DNA from: a virus
Strand: one strand, 5' to 3'
Virus record (IMG/VR): IMGVR_UViG_3300046616_000022
Coordinates: 1-46,845 of that record
Length of the DNA: 46,845 nt
Positions 15,001 to 23,417 of the stretch are shown here, one piece after another (the stretch's first letter is position 1; each line of letters starts with the position of its first letter). A model generated the notes under the pieces. It saw only the letters and a list, made by a program, of their open reading frames with translations, made no database searches and was not told the origin of the DNA. A program made the translations under genes and the position numbers.

Positions 15001-15392
15001 CCCAGATTGTTCGGCTTACAGCAAAACAAGTTCCGGTGGTTAAGCAGGCCCTTATCCAGAGACAAGGCGGAGTCTGCCCACTGTGCAGTCGTGGTATTAC
15101 CGTTGAGACCGGGTGTATGGATCACGACCACGACACCGGTCGAGTACGGGGTATCCTATGTCGAGGATGTAATGGAGCAGAGGGCAAGATTAAGAACGCC
15201 TTCATGCGCTACGGCGGTGGTCTACGTACAGACCTAGTTACATTCCTTAGAGCGCTCGCTGATTACATCGAGTACTACAGGATTAACCCGCACCGGTTCA
15301 TATACCACTTGCATAGAACAGACGATGAGAAGCGCGTGCTTCGTAATACCCGTGCCCGTAAGAAGAGGGCAGCCACTAAGAAAGGCAAGTAA
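14997..15392 (+). CDS. Recombination endonuclease VII
   Basis: The 131-residue protein has Cys27-x2-Cys30 and Cys55-x2-Cys58, which bind a zinc ion, around Asp-His-Asp-His-Asp (42-46), followed by Gly-Arg-Val-Arg-Gly-Ile-Leu-Cys and Cys-Asn-Gly. This is the His-Me finger nuclease signature of the T4 gp49 family. It resolves branched DNA before packaging, the role taken by gp3 in T7. The C-terminus is very basic. The gene overlaps its neighbours at both ends (ATGA and TAATG). Confidence 0.92.
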   Translation: MTQIVRLTAKQVPVVKQALIQRQGGVCPLCSRGITVETGCMDHDHDTGRVRGILCRGCNGAEGKIKNAFMRYGGGLRTDLVTFLRALADYIEYYRINPHRFIYHLHRTDDEKRVLRNTRARKKRAATKKGK

Positions 15393-17848
15393 TGAATATT
15401 GAAGCACAGATGGAACTCGAGAAGGAAATGGTCCAGCGCGGTGTGGAAGCATACCGTAAGGCCAAGCAAGCAGCGCTTGAAGGTGGACGGGGTTCTGAGA
15501 CTGGCTTCGCTCGTAGGCTTATGCACGAGTACATCACGCCACTGACTGAGGCCCTTGAGGCTAAGTTGGTACGTAAGGGCCCGGGCAAGTTTGCTCGGGC
15601 TCATGTCCACCTTAGAGATGTTGCGCCTGACAAGGCGATATTCATGGCGCTGCGAGCAGTTTTCAATGTGTTTAATCCGTCGAGTCGCACTGGTGATCAG
15701 GCAACTCCGGTTAACATAGCCAATACACTAGGAAGGATGATTGAGGATGAAGTACGCTTCACTCGGTTCCAGCAGAAGTATGCAGCATACTTTAATGAGA
15801 TCCTCACTGACTTCAAGCGCAAGGGAACTAAAGACTATCGTTACATGCACCGAGTGCTCACGCATAGTGCAAACACTAACGAGGACGGCTGGGAACCGTG
15901 GGCAGTCGCTGAGCGTTGTGACGTCGGTATGCGACTGCTCGATATTATCCTGACAGAGACAGACCTCATCAGCAAGGACACACACTTTGAACGTGGTAAG
16001 AGCATCATCACTATCAGCCCGACACCTGCTATGCTCGACTTCGTTAGCAAGTACGATGAGGTGGCTGAACTCATGCATCCTCGTGCAATGCCCTGTATTA
16101 TCCCTCCTGATCCATGGACAGCTATTGACCAAGGAGGGTACTACTCTCCTGCGCTACGTTCCGCCACAAAACTCGTACTGACTAGGCATCCTAAGCATAG
16201 GCAGATCCTTAAGAAAGCTGACCTATCTGCAGTGATGGCAGCAGTCAACAGTGCGCAGGAAGTAGCATGGAAAGTCAACACTAAAGTACTGGATGTTATC
16301 CGTGCAGTGTGGGCTAAGAATCTAGCCATCGGTATGCCTAGCAGTGAGAAGCTAGTGCCTAGCGATAGCCCATTCAAAGACCTTAAGAAAGAGGATATGG
16401 ACGATGCACAACTCAAGCGTTTCCTTGAGTGGAAGCGAGAAGCTTCTGATGTATACACTAGAGAGAAAGAGCGTGTCGGCAAGTCGTTCCAAGCATCCGG
16501 TATTATCCGCGCGGCTAATGAATATGCACAGCATGGTAGCTTCTGGTATGTGTGGCAGCTCGACTTTCGGGGCCGAATGTACACGGCTACTTCGGGATTT
16601 TCTCCCCAAGGACCAGACCTTGCAAAGGGAATGCTCACGTTTGCTGATGGCAAGGTTCTGGGTGAGCGCGGCCTATACTGGCTTAAGGTACATATAGCCA
16701 ATAGGTTCGGCTTCGACAAGGAGGACTACGATGTTCGAGTTGCTTGGGTCGATGAGAGGCACGCGCAGTTTATGGCCGCAGCCGGTGATCCCTTGGGTCA
16801 CACAGATGTATGGGCTGGAGCAGACAAGCCTTACCAGTTCCTCGCAGCGCTGTTCGAGTACAGAGAAGCGCACCTCGGTAAGATGGTGGGTAAACGACCT
16901 GAAGACTACGTGTCTTACTTACCTATTGGTCTTGATGGTAGTTGCAACGGCCTGCAGCATTTCAGCGCTATGCTTCGTGACTCTCGCGGCGGTAGGGCGA
17001 CTAATCTTGTAGCGGCAGATAAGCCGAATGATATTTACGCGGAGGTAGCAGCAGTATGCTTGACGAAGGTACACGAGTCTGCCGAACCTGTAATGCTCGA
17101 ATGGGCACGGTTCGCAGTTACGCATGGGCAGGGGGTTCTACCCCGCAAGGTGGCGAAGCGTCCAGTGATGACTATGCCATACGGATCAACAAGACAGTCT
17201 TGTACGACTTATATCTACGAAGCAGTGTGCGAGATAAGCAAGGAGTGGTTTACATCTACCAGTGCATTCCTCGCCTCGTCAGCATTGACTCCCCTGTTAT
17301 GGCAATCCATTGGCGAGGTTGTCATTGCAGCCCGACAGGGAATGGACTGGCTACAGAAGTGCGCTACCGTGATGTCGAAGCAGAACTTGGGTATTACATG
17401 GAGGACCAGAGACGGGTTCATCGTACACATGTTCGAACGGCAGAAAGAGGTTATACAGATCGAGACGGTTCTAGCCGGTCGCTACCATATGAAGGTAGGG
17501 AACCACACGGCGGAACTGGACAAGGCTGGACAGAGGAACGGCGTTGCGCCGAACTTCGTGCACTCGCAAGACGGGGCACACCTACGCGCTACGATCATGA
17601 AGGCCCGAGAGCGGGGGATTACAAGCCTTGCCCTTATCCATGATGACTACGGTACACATGCTGCTAGCACTGATATTCTGCAGCAAGTAATCCGCGAGAG
17701 CTTCGTGGAGCAGTACGTTGAGTTTGATCCGCTGCAGTCCTTCAAGGAATGGCAGGAGATGATAGGTAAGAAGCCTATGCCAGAGATGCCTGCATACGGT
17801 GACTTAGACATCACTGAGGTTCTACGCTCCCCATTCTTCTTCGGTTAA
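15392..17848 (+). CDS. DNA-directed RNA polymerase, T7-like single subunit
   Basis: The 818-residue enzyme shows the key segments of T7 RNA polymerase: Asp-Phe-Arg-Gly-Arg near 390, Gly-Leu-Asp515-Gly-Ser (metal-binding Asp, T7 D537), Lys589-Arg-Pro-Val-Met-Thr-Met-Pro-Tyr597-Gly (T7 K631 and Y639), and His-Asp751-Asp-Tyr-Gly-Thr-His (T7 D812). The C-terminus ends Phe-Phe-Phe-Gly, like the FAFA foot of T7. The specificity loop region is at about 690-720, just before Ala-Pro-Asn-Phe-Val-His-Ser-Gln-Asp-Gly. It should recognise the six CCCTGCCTATAAGG promoters. Placement after the replication genes is phiKMV-like. Confidence 0.97.
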   Translation: MNIEAQMELEKEMVQRGVEAYRKAKQAALEGGRGSETGFARRLMHEYITPLTEALEAKLVRKGPGKFARAHVHLRDVAPDKAIFMALRAVFNVFNPSSRTGDQATPVNIANTLGRMIEDEVRFTRFQQKYAAYFNEILTDFKRKGTKDYRYMHRVLTHSANTNEDGWEPWAVAERCDVGMRLLDIILTETDLISKDTHFERGKSIITISPTPAMLDFVSKYDEVAELMHPRAMPCIIPPDPWTAIDQGGYYSPALRSATKLVLTRHPKHRQILKKADLSAVMAAVNSAQEVAWKVNTKVLDVIRAVWAKNLAIGMPSSEKLVPSDSPFKDLKKEDMDDAQLKRFLEWKREASDVYTREKERVGKSFQASGIIRAANEYAQHGSFWYVWQLDFRGRMYTATSGFSPQGPDLAKGMLTFADGKVLGERGLYWLKVHIANRFGFDKEDYDVRVAWVDERHAQFMAAAGDPLGHTDVWAGADKPYQFLAALFEYREAHLGKMVGKRPEDYVSYLPIGLDGSCNGLQHFSAMLRDSRGGRATNLVAADKPNDIYAEVAAVCLTKVHESAEPVMLEWARFAVTHGQGVLPRKVAKRPVMTMPYGSTRQSCTTYIYEAVCEISKEWFTSTSAFLASSALTPLLWQSIGEVVIAARQGMDWLQKCATVMSKQNLGITWRTRDGFIVHMFERQKEVIQIETVLAGRYHMKVGNHTAELDKAGQRNGVAPNFVHSQDGAHLRATIMKARERGITSLALIHDDYGTHAASTDILQQVIRESFVEQYVEFDPLQSFKEWQEMIGKKPMPEMPAYGDLDITEVLRSPFFFG

Positions 17849-17849
17849 T

Positions 17850-17867
17850 CCCTGCCTATAAGGAATA
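17850..17867 (+). promoter_or_regulatory. Phage RNA polymerase promoter P3
   Basis: The core CCCTGCCTATAAGGAATA is repeated two bases after the RNA polymerase stop. It opens the late block, starting with four small genes, the portal and the scaffold. It has almost no leader: the next start with AAGGAG is 20 bases away. Confidence 0.82.
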
Positions 17868-17886
17868 TTAACATGAAGGAGAACCT

Positions 17887-18072
17887 ATGGCCTACGAACA
17901 CTTGTCTGATGAAGACAAAGTCCTCACGGCAATCGAGTTCGTAGCCCAAGGAGCGGCGATACCACCCGCACTCCGATCGTTCCTAGAGGACACTGGATTA
18001 TACGAACTCATCACCAACCCGATACCTAACTTCGGAGGACAGCATGAGCGTGATCAAGGGAATAGCGGCTGA
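17887..18072 (+). CDS. Hypothetical protein, 61 aa
   Basis: ATG 17887 has AAGGAG nine bases upstream, and the gene lies right behind promoter P3. The product is small, acidic and partly helical, with no known motif. It overlaps the next start by 29 bases. The function is unknown. Confidence 0.65.
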   Translation: MAYEHLSDEDKVLTAIEFVAQGAAIPPALRSFLEDTGLYELITNPIPNFGGQHERDQGNSG

Positions 18073-18235
18073 CATTCGCCCTGAGTTCCTAGAGAAGATA
18101 AACCGCACATTCAGTGCAGAGAATGCAGCGTATCGAGAGGGTGACACCTTAGATGCCGTAGCTTTTCGCGCTGGTTGTCGCCACGTTGTGAACTGGATTA
18201 ATAAACATGCCACTATGTCGTCCGTTGACGTATGA
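18044..18235 (+). CDS. Hypothetical protein, 63 aa
   Basis: ATG 18044 has GGAGG ahead of it and overlaps the preceding gene. The product is helical with a Cys-Arg-His segment, and has no known family. It overlaps the acetyltransferase gene by 29 bases. Such small genes between RNA polymerase and portal are usual in phiKMV-like phages. Confidence 0.65.
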   Translation: MSVIKGIAADIRPEFLEKINRTFSAENAAYREGDTLDAVAFRAGCRHVVNWINKHATMSSVDV

Positions 18236-18662
18236 TGACCTTAGTTGGATCGTCGAAGAGCTGCGCGCACTGCCGACGCAGAGTAGGCAGTATGCTGATG
18301 TACCGGACGACCCGCAGTACGTCTGGAGATACTTCGCCGAGATGCAGCTCAATGGCTCCTTGGCTGGTATCGTATCCGAGTATCACAAAAGCTTTATCCT
18401 CAGCTATATCGGGAAGCCTTGGTGGGCCAACCGCACTGAGTGTAATGAAATGATCCTGTGGGTTCCCGCCGAGTTTCGCGGTGGGAGTATAGCCTACAGG
18501 CTCATCGGAGAATGGCGTAACTACATACTGAATGAGTACCGACAGGTGCATATCATTCGTGCAGGTGCGTCGCTCGACATAAGTGACAATGACCATACAC
18601 TCCGACTATACGAGAAGCATGGCTTTACCCGTAATGGGAATGGAGTAGAAATGAGGCTTTAA
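18207..18662 (+). CDS. GNAT-family N-acetyltransferase
   Basis: The 151-residue protein has the GNAT core: a strand Met-Ile-Leu-Trp-Val-Pro, then Arg-Gly-Gly-Ser-Ile-Ala near 93 (the acetyl-CoA-binding loop), a long helix, and a C-terminal Leu-Tyr-Glu-Lys-His-Gly-Phe segment near 135. It should move an acetyl group from acetyl-CoA to an amine; the target is unknown. Related genes lie at the same place, between polymerase and portal, in other T7-like phages. It overlaps its neighbours at both ends. Confidence 0.8.
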   Translation: MPLCRPLTYDDLSWIVEELRALPTQSRQYADVPDDPQYVWRYFAEMQLNGSLAGIVSEYHKSFILSYIGKPWWANRTECNEMILWVPAEFRGGSIAYRLIGEWRNYILNEYRQVHIIRAGASLDISDNDHTLRLYEKHGFTRNGNGVEMRL

Positions 18663-18943
18663 TGTGTGATCCTATCACACTGATCGGCCTGTTTGGTGGA
18701 GCTGCTTCCCTTGCGGGTAGTCTTGCTGCACCTAAGCCAGCTAAAGCACCAAAAGCAGTAGAGCTCCCGGACACAGCCGCCCAAGCAGAGGCAGCTCGTG
18801 ACTCGGGGGCTATTGTGCGTGTAGGCGCGGGCAAGGACGATCAGACCACGGACCAGAAGTCCGCAGACAAGGGAGCGATCCCAGAGACGCGAGTATTCGG
18901 CCGACCAGTAGGTGGACTTGGTAAGTCCGGCCTTAGTATTTAA
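18662..18943 (+). CDS. Small virion-associated protein, T7 gp6.7-like by position
   Basis: The 93-residue protein starts Met-Cys-Asp, has a Gly/Ala-rich hydrophobic segment at 7-22, then a Lys/Ala/Pro-rich flexible tail ending Gly-Leu-Ser-Ile. The Met-Cys start and the place before the portal fit T7 gp6.7, a small virion protein needed for head completion. It shares its end (Gly-Leu-Ser-Ile) and start type with the next gene, so the two may be paralogues. The sequence match to T7 is weak, so the name is by position. Confidence 0.55.
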   Translation: MCDPITLIGLFGGAASLAGSLAAPKPAKAPKAVELPDTAAQAEAARDSGAIVRVGAGKDDQTTDQKSADKGAIPETRVFGRPVGGLGKSGLSI

Positions 18944-18952
18944 GGAGGCACT

Positions 18953-19180
18953 ATGTGCAGTAATTTGTTTAAGAAGCCTAAGCAGCAGACGGTAGTCCAA
19001 GAGGTTGCTCCGCCGCCGAAGGCAGCAGACGCACCAAGCAAGACTATCGAAGCACCACAGGCAGAGGTTAAGAACTCAGACGTGGTAGCTAGCACTACCT
19101 CTGATCCTAACGCAGGTCGCGTCCGTTTAGGCGGTAGCAACAAGCGCGGTGGCGGTAACAGGGTGGGGCTTAGCATCTGA
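18953..19180 (+). CDS. Small tail-assembly protein, T7 gp7.3-like by position
   Basis: The 75-residue protein begins Met-Cys-Ser and is rich in Pro, Ala, Lys and Gly with little predicted fold. It ends in a Gly-rich basic segment and Gly-Leu-Ser-Ile. T7 gp7.3 has the same style of Gly/Ser-rich end and also precedes the portal gene. AAGGAGG lies four bases before ATG 18953. The stop overlaps the portal start (TGATG). The role is probably in head-tail joining or host adsorption; this is inferred. Confidence 0.55.
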   Translation: MCSNLFKKPKQQTVVQEVAPPPKAADAPSKTIEAPQAEVKNSDVVASTTSDPNAGRVRLGGSNKRGGGNRVGLSI

Positions 19181-20817
19181 TGGTAGACGTACAGACCAGT
19201 ATTCAATCGAGTCTTAAGGCCCGGTGGGGACAGTTGCACAATAAGAAGACCTCGATACTTGGTCTGTGCGAGAAGTATGCAGGTTGGACCCTGCCGTACC
19301 TGTTCCCTAGAGATGGTACAGATCAGGCAACTGAGCTGCCCGTTGAGATAGATAGCATTGGTGCGCAGGGTGTTAACCACCTAAGCAACAAGATCGTCAG
19401 CACATTGTTCCCTGCAAAGTCCCTATTCTTCCGGCTACATATTGACCAGAAGGTACGCGACTTTATCGAGAAGGCTATGGCCGCAACTGCACTCGCCTCG
19501 CAACCGGATGAGCTTAAGGCTCAGCTAGAGGCAGCGATTGTGCAGGCAGAGGATGAGCTAGCTAAGGCAGAGAAGCGAGCAGAAGAGCATCTAGATATGG
19601 TGCAGTTCCGCCCGCAGGCAGTTAACACTGTCAAGCTACTAATCGTTACTGGCAATGCTATGGTCTTCCATCCGGAAGAAGGCGGTACGGTCAAGGTGTA
19701 TAACCTTCGGGACTATCATTGTGTACGCGACTGTGACGGCCAGCCAGTAGAGATGATGACGCGCGAGACTAAGGCATTCTATACATTCCATCCTGATGTG
19801 CAGGCTAAGCTCCGTGCTGATGCAGCCGTGGGTAAGATGTACGACAAGGGACACAAGCGAGGATATGATGACCATTCGGAAGTTACTATTTACACTCGCA
19901 TTGCTCTTGAGGATGACAGTAAGTACCACGTTACTCAGTATGCCGACGAGGTGGACCTCGGTTACAACAAGGTATACACAAAGGCTGACCTTCGCTGGAT
20001 ACCACTCGTATGGAACCTTGTGAACGGTGAAGACTATGGACGCGGCCTAGTCGCTGACTTCGCTGGTGCCTTCCATGCACTGATGATCCTGAACAACTCC
20101 CTGCTTAACATGTCTGCCGTAATGGGCGATATCAAGTTCTTCGCTAAGGCGACAAGCATGGTCGATGTGGTGCAGGTGCAGAACTCGTTACCGGGTAGTT
20201 GGCATGTCGGTGATCCGAATGATGTAGGTACGCCGCAATTTAATCTCGCTATGAATGCTAACTTTATTCAGCAGCAGATCGAACGCTTCCAGAAGCAGAT
20301 CGCTCAGGCATTCATGCTTACGCAGCAGGTTCGGCGCGATGCTGAACGGGTAACTGCAGAAGAGATTAGGCAGGATGTGGATGAGCTGGAAACCAGTAAC
20401 TCTGGTGTGTACTCTCGCCTAGCTGCCTCGTGGCAACAGCAGATCGCACACCTCGCCCTGCATGACACTGGCTTCAATGGAGTCATGTCTGCTAATGGTG
20501 GAGTGCGTCCTCAAGTCATCACTGGTATGGACAGCCTGTCTCGTGCAGGTGAAGCCTATAACATGCGCCTGTTCCTTACGGACCTTGGTCTGTTGCAGGC
20601 AGTACCGGAAGACCTCCGACAGACCGTCAAGAAGCCTGCCTTTGTAAAGCAGATTGCACAGTACCATCAGGTGCCCTACGAGTCATGGATCATGACGCAG
20701 GGTGAACTGCAGGCTGAGCAGCAGCGAGAGGCACAGCAGCAGATGGCTCTGCAGCAACAACAGATAGAAGGTCAGGCACAAGTCGAAGGTGTCAAGGCCG
20801 CAGCTAAGGAAGGATAA
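19180..20817 (+). CDS. Portal (head-tail connector) protein, T7 gp8-like
   Basis: The 545-residue protein has the N-terminal plan of T7 gp8: an Arg/Lys-rich start, Tyr-Leu-Phe-Pro-Arg near 40, Gly-Ala-Gln-Gly-Val-Asn-His-Leu-Ser-Asn-Lys near 60, and Phe-Pro-Ala-Lys near 78. A Gln-rich coiled C-terminus (last 50 residues) follows. It forms the twelve-part ring through which DNA enters the head. The start is ATG 19180. The scaffold gene follows after three bases. Confidence 0.92.
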   Translation: MVDVQTSIQSSLKARWGQLHNKKTSILGLCEKYAGWTLPYLFPRDGTDQATELPVEIDSIGAQGVNHLSNKIVSTLFPAKSLFFRLHIDQKVRDFIEKAMAATALASQPDELKAQLEAAIVQAEDELAKAEKRAEEHLDMVQFRPQAVNTVKLLIVTGNAMVFHPEEGGTVKVYNLRDYHCVRDCDGQPVEMMTRETKAFYTFHPDVQAKLRADAAVGKMYDKGHKRGYDDHSEVTIYTRIALEDDSKYHVTQYADEVDLGYNKVYTKADLRWIPLVWNLVNGEDYGRGLVADFAGAFHALMILNNSLLNMSAVMGDIKFFAKATSMVDVVQVQNSLPGSWHVGDPNDVGTPQFNLAMNANFIQQQIERFQKQIAQAFMLTQQVRRDAERVTAEEIRQDVDELETSNSGVYSRLAASWQQQIAHLALHDTGFNGVMSANGGVRPQVITGMDSLSRAGEAYNMRLFLTDLGLLQAVPEDLRQTVKKPAFVKQIAQYHQVPYESWIMTQGELQAEQQREAQQQMALQQQQIEGQAQVEGVKAAAKEG

Positions 20818-20820
20818 GTA

Positions 20821-21687
20821 ATGTCCGCTACGGAAGATAGTGTCATTCAGAATGTAGATACCGCGAAGGCCGCAGAAGTGGCCATTCATGGTCGAGTATC
20901 TAATATGGAGAAGGTGATCGAAGAGGCAGCTAAGACGCCTGAGCAGATTGCTACCGAGAAGAAGGCCGCAGAGGATGCGGCTGCTAAAGAGACTGCAGAC
21001 GCAGCAGCTAAGAAGATCACCGACGAGGCGGCTGCTAAGGCTGGTGAAGACGACGGCTGGAAGGAAGAGTGGGTAGCGGTTGGCAATGAACACGCCGATG
21101 CAGCAATCGAACTCATGAAAGCAGCCGGTGTTAAGCCGGTCGAGGGCAATGCTATCTTTGATGAAGCCATCAAGGCTGGTGATCTTACCAAGGTAAAGTG
21201 GGACTTGCTGGAAGCACGTATCGGCAAGGCGCAAGCCTCGCTGGTCAAGACCGGCATCACCGCTTACTACGATGGTGAGTATAAGGAACAGCAGGCTGTC
21301 GTAGACCACGCGTATGCACAGGTCGGCGGCAAGGAAGGCTGGGACAAGCTCGTTAAGTGGGCACATAGTACAGCGACTGTAGATAAGGCCTTCGACAAGC
21401 AGCTCGGCGAGTATCGGCGTGCGCTGGAGGTTGGTGGCTTTGCCGGTAAGGCAGCAGTCGATGCGCTCAAGACAGCTTACGAAGCTGCTCCGGGTAATAG
21501 TTCGCTAGGTGGCAAGAAGATGGAACGTGGTGGTACTCCGCCTGCGAACCATGAGACAGCATCTGCGCCGCTATCACGCGCTGAGTACTATCGTGAGATG
21601 ACTAAGGCAGGTGGCGACCGTGCACCTTCGCATGTAGTTGCTACTCTGCGTGCGCGCCGACAGGCAGGGATGGCACAGGGGATTTAA
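20821..21687 (+). CDS. Scaffolding protein, T7 gp9-like
   Basis: The 288-residue protein is acidic, with long Ala/Lys/Glu-rich helices in residues 30-80 (a likely coiled coil) and a Gly-rich, Arg-ended C-terminus that may bind the capsid. The place between portal and capsid is that of T7 gp9. It should guide procapsid assembly and then leave. The start is ATG 20821 behind AAGGATAAG. Confidence 0.85.
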   Translation: MSATEDSVIQNVDTAKAAEVAIHGRVSNMEKVIEEAAKTPEQIATEKKAAEDAAAKETADAAAKKITDEAAAKAGEDDGWKEEWVAVGNEHADAAIELMKAAGVKPVEGNAIFDEAIKAGDLTKVKWDLLEARIGKAQASLVKTGITAYYDGEYKEQQAVVDHAYAQVGGKEGWDKLVKWAHSTATVDKAFDKQLGEYRRALEVGGFAGKAAVDALKTAYEAAPGNSSLGGKKMERGGTPPANHETASAPLSRAEYYREMTKAGGDRAPSHVVATLRARRQAGMAQGI

Positions 21688-21699
21688 TCCCCACCATTT

Positions 21700-21717
21700 C
21701 CCTGCTTATAAGGAATA
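21700..21717 (+). promoter_or_regulatory. Phage RNA polymerase promoter P4 (capsid)
   Basis: The core CCCTGCTTATAAGGAATA differs from P1 by one base (C to T at position 7). It is in the gap before the major capsid gene, as phi10 is in T7. A 12-base palindrome AATCAATTGATT (21721-21732) follows in the leader. Confidence 0.8.
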
Positions 21718-21750
21718 ACAATCAATTGATTAAGTAATAAGGAGACATGC

Positions 21751-22722
21751 ATGTCCACAGACGTGACTGGTCCGAATCTCTCGGACGTCGATCGCGCACT
21801 AATGATCGAGGAGTACGGTGGAGCTGTAGAGTCGCAGTTCGCTAAAGACTCCTATATGCGCCAGTATATGAACCTTCGTTCTGTACATGGCACGGATACC
21901 ATCACCAACAACCGCGTAGGTAAGACCAGCCTTAAGAAGCTCGTCCCCGGCGTTCGTCCGCCTGCTGACCCGACTCCGTTCGGTAAGGTCTCGCTGACTG
22001 TAGATACCGTCGTACTCGCTCGCGATACGCGCTCTATGCTCAACGAGTTCCAGATTCACTTTAGTGCTCGCGAAGCACTCGGTAAGGATCACGGCAAGCA
22101 GATTGGTAAGTTCTTCGATGAAGCCTTTATTATCATGGGTATCAAGGGTGCGCTTACGGCCGCTCCTGACTTTGGTATGGGCGCTGAGAAGAACTCGATC
22201 GGTGCTGGTAAGTCGGTAACACTCGCCCTCGCTGGCGACGAAGCTGACCCTGATCTTCTGGCTCGTGCCATCACGGACGTTCTCGTCCGCATGGAAGAAG
22301 AAGAAGCTCCGGTAGAAGAGATGCTGATCTTTGTTCGTCCGACCGAGTACGATACTCTGTTGAACAACAACAAGCTGACCAGCTCTGAGTTCTCGCCGGG
22401 TAACGGTGACTACGCAAAGCAGCGCATCACCCTGATCGGCAACACCCGTATCGTCAAGTCGGCCCGTATTCCGCGTGCTGAGAACGACGATCACTTCCTG
22501 TCGAATGAGACGAACGGTAATGCTTATAACATCGCTGGTGCCGAGACTAAGGCAATGGCTGTTATTATCCACCCGAACTCGTTCCTCGCTGGTGAGACGA
22601 TCCCGCTGACTTCGGACGTCTTCTTCTCCAAGGAAGAGAAGACTTGGTACATTGACGCGTGGCTCAGCTTCGGCGTTGCTGTTAACCGTCCCGACCTCTG
22701 CGGTGCAGTGTTCGCTGCCTAA
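21751..22722 (+). CDS. Major capsid protein, T7 gp10-like
   Basis: The 323-residue protein starts at ATG 21751 behind AAGGAG. Its order of segments (a short N-terminal arm, a Gly-Thr-Asp-Thr strand, Arg-Asp-Thr-Arg near 95, then an alpha/beta core) fits HK97-fold capsids of podoviruses. It has its own promoter (P4) and a strong terminator just behind it, as expected for the most abundant virion protein. Its codons favour the same C-ending set throughout. Confidence 0.9.
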   Translation: MSTDVTGPNLSDVDRALMIEEYGGAVESQFAKDSYMRQYMNLRSVHGTDTITNNRVGKTSLKKLVPGVRPPADPTPFGKVSLTVDTVVLARDTRSMLNEFQIHFSAREALGKDHGKQIGKFFDEAFIIMGIKGALTAAPDFGMGAEKNSIGAGKSVTLALAGDEADPDLLARAITDVLVRMEEEEAPVEEMLIFVRPTEYDTLLNNNKLTSSEFSPGNGDYAKQRITLIGNTRIVKSARIPRAENDDHFLSNETNGNAYNIAGAETKAMAVIIHPNSFLAGETIPLTSDVFFSKEEKTWYIDAWLSFGVAVNRPDLCGAVFAA

Positions 22723-22727
22723 TACCC

Positions 22728-22768
22728 AACAGGGAGTATCTGCTAACGCAGGTATTCCCTGTTTTTTT
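22728..22768 (+). terminator. Rho-independent terminator after the capsid gene
   Basis: A 16-pair stem (22728-22743 with 22748-22763, two G-U pairs, TAAC loop) is followed by a run of T to 22768. It lies six bases after the capsid stop, the same place as T-phi in T7. It should stop most phage transcripts and so lower the level of tail genes relative to capsid. Confidence 0.92.
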
Positions 22769-22781
22769 CGTGAGGTAGAGT

Positions 22782-23417
22782 ATGTACACTGAACTAGAAC
22801 TTGTGAACCACATTCTGAAGACACTCGGTGAGTCTGTAACACCGACACTTGTGACACAGCATCCCGCTGTATTGCAGGCGAGGACAGCCCTTGCGCTGAC
22901 CAGTAAAGAGTTTCAGGCTTCGGGCTGGTGGTTCAACAAAGAGAAGAACCTCAAGCTACTACCTGACAGTGATGGCCGAGTACGCATCCCAGATGAGACG
23001 CTGGAGTTCGCCGTTACTAAGTGCCTGCTCGATGAGCGTATGCCGTCACAGAAGCAGCGCTTTGTTAAGCGCGGTGACTTTGTGTACGATGTGGAGAAGC
23101 ACACGAACAAGCTTGGTACTGCCATCTGGGCAGATATTACTATCCTGCTCGATGTGTCTGATCTGCCTGCAGCTGCAGGTACGTACCTTAAGCACTTTGC
23201 TGCACAGACAGCATTCCTTGATGACGATGGTGACACTGCTGTTTATAGGCTGCTTACCTTCGAGACAGATAAGGCATGGGGCGCACTCAAGCAGGCAGAG
23301 CTCAAGGCTGTAGCAGCAAATCAATTCGAGAGTCCACATTCGCTTGCACTCCGTGCTGGTGTGGGTGGTCTGGGTAGTACCGGACGCAATGCAAACTATC
23401 TTGGTGGAGGCCAATAA
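22782..23417 (+). CDS. Tail tubular protein A, T7 gp11-like
   Basis: The 211-residue protein has the N-terminus typical of this family: Glu-Leu-Val-Asn-His-Ile-Leu..., then Val-Leu-Gln-Ala-Arg near 30 and a Trp-Trp-Phe-Asn segment near 48. It forms the ring between portal and nozzle. The start is ATG 22782 behind GAGGTAGAG. It overlaps the next gene (TAATG). Confidence 0.88.
   Translation: MYTELELVNHILKTLGESVTPTLVTQHPAVLQARTALALTSKEFQASGWWFNKEKNLKLLPDSDGRVRIPDETLEFAVTKCLLDERMPSQKQRFVKRGDFVYDVEKHTNKLGTAIWADITILLDVSDLPAAAGTYLKHFAAQTAFLDDDGDTAVYRLLTFETDKAWGALKQAELKAVAANQFESPHSLALRAGVGGLGSTGRNANYLGGGQ

Noticed and set aside
17056-17643. 195-codon frame within the RNA polymerase gene
   Set aside because: It lies in the catalytic core of the polymerase in another phase, with repeated Arg/Gly typical of shadow frames.
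21799-22857. 352-codon minus-strand frame over the capsid gene
   Set aside because: It crosses the capsid terminator and the next gene start, and has shadow-type composition.
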